Shown: positions 1 to 7,981, counted from the first letter of the stretch. The stretch: DNA of 9,870 nt from Defluviitaleaceae bacterium (GCA_009780765.1 WQZK01000047.1:1-9870); one strand, 5' to 3'. Notes: a model not told the origin generated them from the sequence alone. Numbers and translations are program-made.

Positions 1-1731
1 AGATTCGTAAATCTCTCTGTAAATATCACAAGTTTCCATTAGTTTTTCGTGGTTTCCAACGTCTACAATTTTACCATCGTCTAAAACAATAACCTTGTCG
101 GCATCTTTAACCGAAGAAATACGCTGTGCAACAAGTAATATCGTCGAATCTTTAAAGTCGTTATAGAACGATTCTCTTATCGCTGCTTCTGTTTTAGTAT
201 CAACCGCAGAAGTAGAATCATCAAAAATCATAATTGGAGCTTTTTTAAGCATTGCCCGAGCAATACAAACACGCTGCTTTTGCCCACCAGAAAGGTTAAC
301 ACCGCCTTGGCCTAGAACCGTTTCGTACCCTTCAGGAAAGCCTGTAACAAAATTGTGAGCTTGAGCGTATTTTGCAACTTCTTCAATTTCTTCTTGTGTT
401 GCTTTATCATTGCCCCAAGAAATATTTTTCTTAATGCTGCCTGTGAAGAGGTTGTTTTTCTGCATAACCATGCCGATTCCGTTACGCAGGTTAGTTTGCG
501 TGTAGTCTCGAACCGAAACGCCGTCTATCAAAACATCGCCTGCGGTTGTGTCATAAAATCTTGGAATTAAGTTGATAAGGCTTGATTTACCCGAACCTGT
601 TCCTCCGATAATGCCAACAAACTCGCCCGGTTCGATGGTTAAATTTATGTCAGAAAGCACATATTCGCCAGCATATTTCGCACCTAAATGCTCGTCTTGC
701 GTGTTATATTTAAAATTAACGTTTTTAAATTCGATTCTGCCCTTTTTTATTCTTGTAGTACTTGAAGGAGTTTCGTCGATGATGTCAGAAGTGGTATCAA
801 CAACCTCTAAAACCCTTACAGCACAAGCCTTTGCACGAGTTATCATAACAAAAATCATAGTAAATAGCATAACTGCCATTAAAATTTGCATTATGTAATT
901 AACAAAGCTTATAAGTTCGCCCGTTTGCATTGTGCCGGTGCTTACAAAATTGCCACCAAACCACATAATTGCAACAACCGAAACGTTTAAAACCAAAACC
1001 ATAAACGGCATAACAACCGCAACCAAAGAACCTGCTTTAACTGCGGCCCCCATTAGCTCGTCGTTCGCTTTGTTAAATTTTTTCTTTTCAAAATCTTTTC
1101 TAACGAATGCCTTAACAACCCTGATGGCGATTAGGTTTTCTTGCACTGCACCGTTTAAATTGTCAATCTTATTCTGCACTGCCTGAAACAGTTTGCCAGC
1201 TCTTGGAAGAATAATTGCAATTGTACCAGCCAAAGCAACAACCGAGGCCAAAATTATTAAAGACAGCCTAGCATTTATGTTTAAAGCAACTATGTATGCA
1301 AAAATTAACATGAGTGGTGCTCTGATTAAAAGCCTTAAACTAAGCATAAAAGTCATTTGTATAACGTTAACATCATTCGTGAGCCTTGTGATTAAAGACG
1401 ACGATGAAAATTTGTCGATATTAGAAAACGAATAGCCTTGAATTTTAGAAAACATATCTTCACGGACATTTGCCGCAAAAATTTGGCTAACTTTTGCCGA
1501 ATTTTTGGCATTAAAAACACCAAGAATTATAGCAGTTGTTGCCAAAAATATCATCGAAACGCCAATTCGCACTATGTAGCCCAAGTTTTCATTAGCGATG
1601 CCATTATCTACAATTAAAGACATAAGATAAGGTAGAAACAGCTCGCACAAAACCTCTAAAGATGTTAAAACAGCACATAAAATTGCTATGTGTTTGTGTG
1701 CTTTTAGATAGATATAAAGTTTTTTAATCAT
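1..1731 (-). CDS. ABC exporter half-transporter, degenerate-site subunit (3' end outside window)
   Basis: This is the first 577 residues of a fused membrane-ATPase half-transporter of the multidrug/lipid/peptide exporter type. The hydrophobic N-terminal half (about residues 15-310) is the six-helix exporter domain. The ATPase follows: Walker A GGTGSGKSS with Lys382, Q-loop Gln424, signature LSGGQ at 480-484, and Walker B IMIFDD ending at Asp504. The residue after Walker B is Asp505 where catalytic Glu is usual, and the switch position in VAQRISS is Gln536 where His is usual. In known heterodimeric exporters such as TM287/288 this pair of changes marks the subunit with the non-hydrolysing site, so the canonical partner is probably encoded just beyond base 1. 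The ATG at 1731 has AAAGGA nine bases upstream. Only about the last 10-20 residues should be missing. Substrate is unknown. The gene lies 34 bases after the flavin-reductase-like gene and probably shares its transcript. Confidence 0.95.
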   Translation of the reverse strand, partial: MIKKLYIYLKAHKHIAILCAVLTSLEVLCELFLPYLMSLIVDNGIANENLGYIVRIGVSMIFLATTAIILGVFNAKNSAKVSQIFAANVREDMFSKIQGYSFSNIDKFSSSSLITRLTNDVNVIQMTFMLSLRLLIRAPLMLIFAYIVALNINARLSLIILASVVALAGTIAIILPRAGKLFQAVQNKIDNLNGAVQENLIAIRVVKAFVRKDFEKKKFNKANDELMGAAVKAGSLVAVVMPFMVLVLNVSVVAIMWFGGNFVSTGTMQTGELISFVNYIMQILMAVMLFTMIFVMITRAKACAVRVLEVVDTTSDIIDETPSSTTRIKKGRIEFKNVNFKYNTQDEHLGAKYAGEYVLSDINLTIEPGEFVGIIGGTGSGKSSLINLIPRFYDTTAGDVLIDGVSVRDYTQTNLRNGIGMVMQKNNLFTGSIKKNISWGNDKATQEEIEEVAKYAQAHNFVTGFPEGYETVLGQGGVNLSGGQKQRVCIARAMLKKAPIMIFDDSTSAVDTKTEAAIRESFYNDFKDSTILLVAQRISSVKDADKVIVLDDGKIVDVGNHEKLMETCDIYREIYES

Positions 1732-1765
1732 AAAATTTTTTCCTTTCATATGCATTTTTATATAG

Positions 1766-2344
1766 CTAGTCCTTAAAAAAACTTCCCAGTTCCGTTATAT
1801 CTTTGTTTAAATACCTGTAAGAACGCTTATATTCATCACCTATGTAAATAACAGAATTAAATTTTTCATGGTCTAAGGCTCCATCTTTTAGTAGCTCTTC
1901 GTCTATAAGCCTGCCTCTAACTTTTGCAATTATATTGCTATAATTTTCAAATTCATTAGATTCTATAATTTCAATAACTTCGCACTCAATATTTATAGGG
2001 CAATTTTTGATAATCGGTGCATCTATTTTTTCTGACTTTATATACTCTAGTTTAGAAGCTATACTAAATTTATCTTCCGAGCTTACAAAGCCGCCAATCT
2101 CAATTTCTTCCATCAAACTTTTATCAGGAATATTAACCGTAAATTCTCTGTATTTTTTTATTTGATTAATTGCATTTCCATGTCTATAAATTCCAGCCAC
2201 AAGCATATCGCCCAAGCTATATGAAGATGACATGGTTGAAAAATTAAATCCGAAAACTTCATCCTTATAACCTATTAAATATATCGGAAAACCATAATAA
2301 AATTTATTGGTGCTAATCTCTTTTTTACCCACAATTAATGCCAT
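1766..2344 (-). CDS. Flavin-reductase-like (FMN-binding split-barrel) protein
   Basis: This 192-residue protein resembles the flavin reductase-like family, small split-barrel proteins that bind FMN and typically act as flavin reductases or electron carriers in the cytoplasm. Family-like features are the FSTMSSS segment (residues 35-41), the AGIYRHGNA segment (50-58), FTVNIPD (68-74), a GGFVSSEDKF stretch (84-93), DAPII followed by NCPINIECEV (108-123), and a C-terminal IYIGDEY (166-172). Length fits the family. The ATG lies inside the end of the upstream 147-aa gene (20-base overlap) and has AAGGTGAG about five bases upstream, so translational coupling is likely. The physiological partner and substrate cannot be read from the sequence. 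The next gene is an ABC exporter subunit, but a functional link is not established. Confidence 0.85.
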   Translation of the reverse strand: MALIVGKKEISTNKFYYGFPIYLIGYKDEVFGFNFSTMSSSYSLGDMLVAGIYRHGNAINQIKKYREFTVNIPDKSLMEEIEIGGFVSSEDKFSIASKLEYIKSEKIDAPIIKNCPINIECEVIEIIESNEFENYSNIIAKVRGRLIDEELLKDGALDHEKFNSVIYIGDEYKRSYRYLNKDITELGSFFKD

Positions 2345-2768
2345 TTAACTCACCTTCGGTATATTTCCTATCGCCTTCTTTTTCTAATTTTGCTGCTTCT
2401 TCTAGCCCTTTAGCTTTATTTTCCCTTGCTCCACTTATATCGCCTAAAATTGCCTTTGCTCTGGCAACCGCTTCATAGCCAAACGCCAAATCTAAGCCTT
2501 CCAAGTTATTTTCTATTGCAATTTTAAGAGAGATTTCGCCGTGCAAAAGTGCAGCTTCTGCCATATTTAAAAGTGCATAAACACGCGATACTTGCCATTC
2601 ACCTCTTGCAAAATTCTTAGGCTCGCCAATTAGGCCCCATAAATACCTGCTTGTGTGGGCTTTATGTAGCATTGCAGCGTTTTCCTCTCTAGTACGCTCT
2701 TTTAAATCAATCAAATCCCACGTTTCGTTAAATAGTTTTACGGCTTCACTTCTTACGGTAATTTCCAT
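2325..2768 (-). CDS. Conserved hypothetical, all-helical TPR-like protein
   Basis: This 147-residue protein has no signal peptide and no membrane segment. It appears fully helical, with alternating Ala-rich amphipathic helices (about residues 5-22, 58-75, 77-88, 96-108 and 112-130) that look like one or two TPR-type hairpins. I recognise the segment RYLWGLIGEPKNFARGEWQ (41-59) as characteristic of a widespread small hypothetical family in Bacillota and other bacteria, but I know no assigned function and propose none. The ATG at 2768 has AAGGAG about eight bases upstream, and that SD overlaps the whiA stop. The 3' end overlaps the start of the flavin-reductase-like gene by 20 bases, which suggests coordinated synthesis of the two products. 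Confidence 0.8.
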   Translation of the reverse strand: MEITVRSEAVKLFNETWDLIDLKERTREENAAMLHKAHTSRYLWGLIGEPKNFARGEWQVSRVYALLNMAEAALLHGEISLKIAIENNLEGLDLAFGYEAVARAKAILGDISGARENKAKGLEEAAKLEKEGDRKYTEGELNGINCG

Positions 2769-2782
2769 AATCGTACATCTCC

Positions 2783-3427
2783 TTATTCATCGTTTCGTAT
2801 TTTTTTGGCAATTTCACTAATCTTCCTAAGCCTATGATTAACGCAAGATTTGCTAATTTTAGGCTCCGACAAATGCCCCATTTCTTCAAGCGTTGCATTT
2901 GGATAAGAAAGCCGTAAATCAGCCAGCTGCCTAAGGTTAGGTTCTAGATATTTTTCGCCTTTTTCAGCAAAAATAAGTTCAATATCTTCTGTTTGTTTTA
3001 AGCTTGCATTAACTGTTTTTCTAAGGTTAGAAGTTTCGCAATTTACAACCCTATTAACGTTGTTGCTAACATCTTTAATAACCCTAATATTTTCAAGCTC
3101 TAAAAGGCTCTTGTGTGCCCCAATTATGTTTAAAAACAGGGCTATATCTTCACCTTCTTTTATATACAAAACGTAATTCTTGCTGCGTTTTGTGATTTTG
3201 GCTTTAAGCGAAAATTCTTGCATTGCCTCAAGCGTTTTTAAAGCTTGCGACTCCTCCGAAAAAACAAATTCTAAATGGTACCCCTTTTCAGGGTTAGACA
3301 TAGAGCCAGTTGCCAAAAACATATCCCTAAGATACATACGGTTTAAAGACATATCTCCCCCATCAAATTTTTCGTTAATAATTTCGCTTTTTATCAAGTA
3401 TGAAAAACTTGGACTAGTGCTTGCCAT
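2783..3427 (-). CDS. whiA: WhiA-family protein with an apparent internal deletion of its first domain
   Basis: This is a WhiA-type protein, a family of DNA-binding proteins linked to sporulation in actinomycetes and to division and chromosome segregation in Bacillota. From the ATG at 3427 it has 214 residues, whereas family members are usually about 300-320. The C-terminal two thirds is conserved: YLRDMFLATGS and YHLEF from the second LAGLIDADG half, FLNIIGAH, NNVNRVVNCETSNLRKTVNA, and the helix-turn-helix tail KISKSCVNHRLRKI. The first residues, SFSYLIKSEI, also resemble the normal WhiA start. They join within about 20 residues to the second half, so about 90-100 residues are absent in frame. 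The chosen ATG is preceded by GGAG and overlaps the end of rapZ by 14 bases. An ATG at 3439 and another at 3352, preceded by a GGGGGAG run, are alternatives. It may be functional or a decaying copy. Confidence 0.85.
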   Translation of the reverse strand: MASTSPSFSYLIKSEIINEKFDGGDMSLNRMYLRDMFLATGSMSNPEKGYHLEFVFSEESQALKTLEAMQEFSLKAKITKRSKNYVLYIKEGEDIALFLNIIGAHKSLLELENIRVIKDVSNNVNRVVNCETSNLRKTVNASLKQTEDIELIFAEKGEKYLEPNLRQLADLRLSYPNATLEEMGHLSEPKISKSCVNHRLRKISEIAKKIRNDE

Positions 3428-4271
3428 CCTTCTCCACATCCCTATGTTTAATTATAACACTTTGGCCGCCATTTTGTAAAGAATTATACAGCTTATTTGC
3501 GATTGTTACGCTGCGGTGTTTGCCACCTGTACAACCAATTGCAATAACAAGCTGGTTTTTGCCTTCTTCTACATAATTTGGAATTAAAAATCCAAGCATA
3601 TCCTCTAATTTGTGCAAAAATTCGCTAGAAACAGGCCTGCTCATAACAAAATCATTAACTTCTATGTCGTTACCTGTTTTGTGTTTTAAGTCTTGCTCGT
3701 AAAATGGATTTGGGATAAACCTAACGTCAAAAACCAAGTCCGAATCCTTAGGAATACCATATTTAAACCCGAACGACAACACCGTTATCATTAAAGATGA
3801 AAACTGCTTATCTAGGGCAAAAATTTCGTTAATTTTTTCTTTTAAATGCCTTGCAAGCATTTGGCTTGTATCTATTATGTAGGTAGCACTTTTTTTAACC
3901 TCTGCTAAAATTTCTCGTTCTTTTATTATACCAAAATCAAGGCTTTCGCCCCTTGATAATGGGTGGTTCCGCCTTGTTTCTTTATATCTTGTTATAAGTG
4001 TATCATCTGAGGCATCTAGGTATAAAATTTTATAAGAAAACTCTTCAGAAAGTTCAGAAAGACCTTTGAAAAAGTCATCAAAAAGCCTGCCGCCCCTAAT
4101 GTCTATCCCAAGAGCCGCCTTTTCTATATTAGATTTAAAGCAAACCTCTGCAAACTTTTGAATTAACTCGGGTGGAAGATTATCGGCACAAAAATACCCA
4201 ATATCTTCTAAAAATCTTAAAACTGTGGATTTGCCAGCACCCGACATTCCTGTAACAATAATAAACTGCAT
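3414..4271 (-). CDS. rapZ: RapZ/YvcJ-family nucleotide-binding regulator
   Basis: This is a full-length (285-residue) member of the RapZ family. In E. coli, RapZ is the RNA-binding adaptor that senses glucosamine-6-phosphate and controls GlmZ decay. The Bacillus member YvcJ binds and hydrolyses nucleotides and affects competence. The N-terminal P-loop is GMSGAGKS (8-15), followed by the conserved DIRGG (57-61) and RRNHPL (100-105). The C-terminal domain shows SFGFKYGIP (166-174), DVRFIPNPFY (182-191) and GCTGGKHRSV (246-255). The ATG at 4271 has AAAGGAG seven bases upstream, inside the last codons of the CPBP gene, whose stop is only two bases away. The 3' end overlaps whiA. In many Bacillota yvcK lies between these two genes; here it does not. 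The role in this organism is inferred from the family. Confidence 0.96.
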   Translation of the reverse strand: MQFIIVTGMSGAGKSTVLRFLEDIGYFCADNLPPELIQKFAEVCFKSNIEKAALGIDIRGGRLFDDFFKGLSELSEEFSYKILYLDASDDTLITRYKETRRNHPLSRGESLDFGIIKEREILAEVKKSATYIIDTSQMLARHLKEKINEIFALDKQFSSLMITVLSFGFKYGIPKDSDLVFDVRFIPNPFYEQDLKHKTGNDIEVNDFVMSRPVSSEFLHKLEDMLGFLIPNYVEEGKNQLVIAIGCTGGKHRSVTIANKLYNSLQNGGQSVIIKHRDVEKDGKH

Positions 4272-4273
4272 GA

Positions 4274-5005
4274 TTAGGCTCCTTTCTTTATATCTTCTGA
4301 AAGCAAAAACACTGCCGCAATATCAACGATAAAGTGCATAAACATCGATGGAATTAAACTGCCTGTAACTAAAAACAGTACTCCGTGCAAAGCTCCAACT
4401 ATCGCAGTATTTCTAATTCCTTTAATTCCTTGATAAGCATGTGCCGCTCCAAATATAAAAGACGCAATAAGAAGCACAAGTAGCATCGGCATATTTGGAA
4501 ACGCTGCCTGGAAGAGAAAAAACAAAAAGCCACGGAATATAATTTCTTCGCAAATTCCAGCAGTTAGAGATACAAAAAACCAATATTTTCTTTCTTTTTT
4601 ACTGCGAGGTAATAGATTATTTGTTGCCCCATTCGAACTATTTTTAACAAGATTTTCTTGTTGTTCTTTCCTATATTTTGGATTTATGAGCAAAGCTATT
4701 GTTCCGTAAATATGTGCAATTATGTATATCCCGCAAGCAATAAGAGTACCGGCTGTGAACCAAACACTTTGGTTCAAGCCTATTCTCCTAATACCAACAT
4801 CATAAAAGCTGATACCCGCAAGCAGGCATAATTTTAAAATCACCAATACTGTTCCCCAGCTACTTGCCATGAGTTTAATATAAAATACGACCCTATCTTT
4901 TTCCACAAGTGGTGAGTCCAATGGTTTTTTTATCGGAAGTGCTTCCACAATTAAAGGCTGTATTACGTAATAAGCTACCATTAAAACTAGAAAAAATATA
5001 TACAT
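4274..5005 (-). CDS. CPBP-family intramembrane metalloprotease
   Basis: This integral membrane protein of about 243 residues belongs to the CPBP (CAAX protease and bacteriocin-processing, Abi) family of glutamate-type intramembrane proteases. Numbered from the upstream GTG (5017), the family motifs are EEIIFR (Glu157, Glu158, Arg162), FGAAH (Phe189, His193) and HFIVD (His228, Asp232). These are the expected active-site residues, all inside hydrophobic helices. About six membrane segments are visible, with a polar Lys/Glu/Asn-rich loop at about 114-145. I prefer the ATG at 5005, which has GAGG six bases upstream. The alternative GTG at 5017 overlaps the murB stop by four bases and adds four residues. 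Family members mature secreted peptides, process prenylated proteins, or give immunity to bacteriocins. Nothing nearby identifies the substrate. Confidence 0.9.
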   Translation of the reverse strand: MYIFFLVLMVAYYVIQPLIVEALPIKKPLDSPLVEKDRVVFYIKLMASSWGTVLVILKLCLLAGISFYDVGIRRIGLNQSVWFTAGTLIACGIYIIAHIYGTIALLINPKYRKEQQENLVKNSSNGATNNLLPRSKKERKYWFFVSLTAGICEEIIFRGFLFFLFQAAFPNMPMLLVLLIASFIFGAAHAYQGIKGIRNTAIVGALHGVLFLVTGSLIPSMFMHFIVDIAAVFLLSEDIKKGA

Positions 5006-5011
5006 TTCAAT

Positions 5012-5015
5012 CCTC
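5012..5015 (-). promoter_or_regulatory. Ribosome binding site favouring the ATG start of the CPBP gene
   Basis: GAGG on the minus strand lies six bases before the ATG at 5005 and overlaps the murB stop codon. The competing GTG at 5017 has only a weaker TTAGGG seven bases upstream. Both starts would be coupled to the end of murB translation. Confidence 0.55.
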
Positions 5016-6108
5016 ACTTTAAAACCCTAACTTCTCGCTCTAGTTTAACGCCAAACTTCTTATAAACTGTGTTTTGTATGTGCTCTATCAGATTTAACAC
5101 ATCTTCACAAGTTGCATTATCGTGATTTACAATAAATCCACAATGCTTTTCTGAAACCATTGCTCCGCCAACTTTATAGCCCGCAAGCCCCGCATCCATA
5201 ATAAGCTTTCCAGCAAAATGCCCCTCAGGACGTTTGAATACTGAGCCAGCACTTGGCAAATCAAGCGGTTGTTTTTCTTCTCTTTTTTGCCTTAGTTCAT
5301 CCATCGTTGCTTTTATTATGTCTTTTTCACCTTTTGCTAAAATAAACGTAACTTCGGTTATTATAAGGTTTTCTTTCATAGCTTTAGATGTGCGATAGCC
5401 AAAATCCATCTCTTCACTTGAAATAACTTGAATGTTACCTAAAGAATCCATCGCCCTAACTTCCTTAATCACGTCTTTCATTTCGCCGCCGTAAGCCCCA
5501 GCATTCATCACGCATGAGCCGCCAACACTACCGGGAATACCCTCAGCAAACTCAAGCCCTGTAAGCGATTTTTCTAAAGTAAAATCTGTCAAATCCTTTA
5601 ATGTTGCTCCAGCTTGTGCGATTATAGTGCTTTCGCCCTCTAGCCTAATATTTGAAAAATATTCACCAAGATAGATTATTGTGCCGTTAAACCCTTTGTC
5701 TGAAACCAACAAGTTAGAGCCAGCCCCAATTATATAATAATCTGTTCCACATTTTTTAAGTATTTCTATTGCCTCTGAAATAGCATCTTCAGTGCTAACT
5801 AGGCACAAACTCTTGGCTTTTCCACCAATTTTAAAAGTTGTTAAAGCACTTAAAGAATATCCACCAGTAACAAATATAACACATTCCTTAGCATTTACAG
5901 GCATACGGTTAGAAATATCACGCTGCATAGCCTTTAGAATAATTTCAATGTCTTCTTTTGCGAGATGTACATCTGCAAAAATCTCCAGAATCGGAAACTT
6001 ATTATCAACATTAAGCTCTACATCTATATGTGTTGTTTCCTTAGCTTTTTGGGTTGTATATACAAAATTTGTTTTGTAGTTAAAAGGCTTATCTGTTTTC
6101 GCTTTCAC
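5014..6108 (-). CDS. murB: UDP-N-acetylenolpyruvoylglucosamine reductase MurB with N-terminal extension
   Basis: MurB is the cytoplasmic FAD enzyme that reduces UDP-GlcNAc-enolpyruvate to UDP-MurNAc with NADPH, the second committed step of peptidoglycan synthesis. The FAD-domain motifs are TTFKIGG (90-96), GAGSNLLV (128-135), EFAEGIPGSVGG (186-197) and NAGAYGGE (202-209). The YRTS segment (238-241) points to a type II enzyme. The catalytic Ser lies in PSAGSVFKRP (Ser289), and the C-terminal Glu is Glu357 or Glu359. The protein is 364 residues against about 300 for most Bacillota MurBs. The surplus is at the N-terminus, where about 60 residues precede the usual start of homology. The GTG start at 6108 overlaps uvrC by 20 bases and has AGGGGG seven bases upstream. 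The in-frame ATGs near residues 61 and 69 lack a well-spaced SD, so the long form is favoured. Confidence 0.96.
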   Translation of the reverse strand: MKAKTDKPFNYKTNFVYTTQKAKETTHIDVELNVDNKFPILEIFADVHLAKEDIEIILKAMQRDISNRMPVNAKECVIFVTGGYSLSALTTFKIGGKAKSLCLVSTEDAISEAIEILKKCGTDYYIIGAGSNLLVSDKGFNGTIIYLGEYFSNIRLEGESTIIAQAGATLKDLTDFTLEKSLTGLEFAEGIPGSVGGSCVMNAGAYGGEMKDVIKEVRAMDSLGNIQVISSEEMDFGYRTSKAMKENLIITEVTFILAKGEKDIIKATMDELRQKREEKQPLDLPSAGSVFKRPEGHFAGKLIMDAGLAGYKVGGAMVSEKHCGFIVNHDNATCEDVLNLIEHIQNTVYKKFGVKLEREVRVLK

Positions 6109-7969
6109 TTTGTTTCCCCCTAAAAAAATTATATACGGCTTCGGCCGCTTTAATATTCATGCCTTCGGCTTGTTTTAGTTCCTCAATTTCTGCTCGCTTT
6201 ATTTTTTCTATATCTCCAAAGTGTTTGATAAGTGCTGTTCTACGAGTTGCACCAATGCCTTTTATATCATCAAGAACCGACCTAACCTGTGCCTTGCTCC
6301 TTAAGCTTTTATGATATTCTATGGCAAACCTATGCACTTCGTCTTGAATTTTTGTAATCAGCCTAAATGCTTCAGAAGTTACCGAGAAATTGACCTCTTC
6401 ACCCTCGAAATAAAGCCCTCTTGTGCGGTGTTTATCATCTTTAACCATGCCACATACAAGAATATCCATATTAAGCTCTTTAAGCACCTTCTTCGCTGAA
6501 CCAACCTGACCCTTACCACCATCTATAAATATTATATCAGGAAGCTTTAAAAATTTCATCTCTTTTGCGTTATTCCCAGTAAGTTCCTCCAACTCTTTCT
6601 TGTACCTTAAAAATCTCCTTGTTAAAACCTCTTCAATGCTTGCGTAGTCATTAGGGCCTAAAACGCTCTTAATCTTAAATTTGCGGTAATCATTACGTTT
6701 TGGGCGGCCCTCTTCAAAAACAACCATAGAACCAACCGACTCAAACCCTTGAATGTTTGAAATATCATAAGCTTCTATTCGATTTATCACAAAATCTATA
6801 CCAAGGGCGTTTTGAATCGCCTCGACAGCACCCTCGGTTCGCTGTTTTTCACGCTTTATTTGCTCACCAAATTGAGTTAGTGTAATTTCGGCATTTTGCT
6901 TGGCCATTTTGATAAGCTTAAGCTTTTCGCCCTTTTGCGGAACAATTATGCTAACAGATGCCTGCCGCAAATGCTCTAGCCACATTTTAACAATATCTAA
7001 ATTATTAACATTATTTTCTAAAATTATCTCTTTTGGTATGAACGAAGTTTCTGAATAAAACTGCTCCACAAACGCCGTTATAATATCTTCTTTTTCCATA
7101 TCCTGCGTACCTTTAAGCGTGAAATGCTCTCGCCCCGTCATTTTTCCGCCACGAATGAAGAAAATTTGAACCAATGCCTCCTCTTCGTTTTGGGCAAATG
7201 CAATAATGTCTTGATTTGCATCCGAAGCATTGTCGACCTTCTGCTTTTCAGAAATAGTTTTTATAGCGTTTATCTTATCACGGTATTTAGCGGCTTTTTC
7301 AAAATCCATTGTCTCGGCAGAAATCTGCATATTTGTTTTTAATTCTGCTAAAATCTCTTTGTGTTTTCCGCCAAGAAACATCATAATTTCGTTAATTATT
7401 TTGTTGTAATCCTCGGTAGTTATATGTTCATTACAACAGCCTAAGCATTGCTCTATATGGTAATCTAAGCACGGCCTGCCCTTAAACATTTCTTGCGGAA
7501 ACCGCCTAAAACACCGCCTAGGCTTCCAAATTTTATGAATAAGTTCAACCGTTTCTTTAACCACAAGCCCCGAAGTGTATGGTCCATAATACTTGGCCTT
7601 GTCTTTCTTAACATTTCTCGTCGAAAAAACACGGGGATACATCTCGTTCAAAGTTATTTTTATATGTGGGTAAGTTTTGTCATCCCTAAGCAAAATATTG
7701 TATTTTGGCTGATGTTTTTTGATAAGATTATTTTCGAGTAGCAACGCTTCAACTTCTGTATCTGTAATAATATATTCAAACCACTCTATATTTTCTACCA
7801 AATTGCGAGTTTTCTGCGACTTTTTAGAAGATTCCTGAAAGTACTGCCTAACCCTATTTCTAAGATTTATTGCCTTGCCAACATAAATAATTTCTTCTTT
7901 TTCATCACGCATTATGTAAACGCCCGAATTTTGTGGCAGTTTTTTTAGTTCTTCATGAATATCAAACAT
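6089..7969 (-). CDS. uvrC: Excinuclease ABC subunit C
   Basis: UvrC makes both incisions around bulky DNA lesions after loading by UvrA and UvrB. The 626-residue product has every expected part. The GIY-YIG nuclease is at about 13-92 (GVYIM 16-20, IYVGKA 28-33, Glu79). Cys153, Cys167, Cys175 and Cys179 match the iron-sulphur ligands described for UvrC. The UVR UvrB-binding helix pair lies at about 205-240. The RNase H-like 5' nuclease has Asp402 (YDISN), Asp483 (FIDGGKGQ) and His546 as catalytic residues. Tandem helix-hairpin-helix motifs lie at about 565-616. The ATG at 7969 is chosen because GGAGGTG sits five bases upstream; an in-frame ATG at 7990 would add seven residues with no comparable SD. 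It is first in the minus-strand gene run and lies 27-35 bases downstream of a good promoter. Confidence 0.98.
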   Translation of the reverse strand: MFDIHEELKKLPQNSGVYIMRDEKEEIIYVGKAINLRNRVRQYFQESSKKSQKTRNLVENIEWFEYIITDTEVEALLLENNLIKKHQPKYNILLRDDKTYPHIKITLNEMYPRVFSTRNVKKDKAKYYGPYTSGLVVKETVELIHKIWKPRRCFRRFPQEMFKGRPCLDYHIEQCLGCCNEHITTEDYNKIINEIMMFLGGKHKEILAELKTNMQISAETMDFEKAAKYRDKINAIKTISEKQKVDNASDANQDIIAFAQNEEEALVQIFFIRGGKMTGREHFTLKGTQDMEKEDIITAFVEQFYSETSFIPKEIILENNVNNLDIVKMWLEHLRQASVSIIVPQKGEKLKLIKMAKQNAEITLTQFGEQIKREKQRTEGAVEAIQNALGIDFVINRIEAYDISNIQGFESVGSMVVFEEGRPKRNDYRKFKIKSVLGPNDYASIEEVLTRRFLRYKKELEELTGNNAKEMKFLKLPDIIFIDGGKGQVGSAKKVLKELNMDILVCGMVKDDKHRTRGLYFEGEEVNFSVTSEAFRLITKIQDEVHRFAIEYHKSLRSKAQVRSVLDDIKGIGATRRTALIKHFGDIEKIKRAEIEELKQAEGMNIKAAEAVYNFFRGKQSESENR

Positions 7970-7974
7970 ATAAT

Positions 7975-7981
7975 CACCTCC
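7975..7981 (-). promoter_or_regulatory. Strong ribosome binding site deciding the uvrC start
   Basis: GGAGGTG on the minus strand ends five bases before the ATG at 7969. It is close to the full anti-SD complement and argues against the upstream in-frame ATG at 7990 as the main start. Confidence 0.85.

Noticed and set aside
355..1435. Four plus-strand open frames of 71-108 codons in series
   Set aside because: They lie entirely opposite the ABC exporter gene, whose minus-strand frame carries all the ATPase motifs. They show no protein family features and no consistent SD.
5792..7741. Plus-strand open frames opposite murB and uvrC
   Set aside because: They are antisense to strongly conserved genes and have low-complexity or Cys/Phe-rich translations without recognisable motifs.
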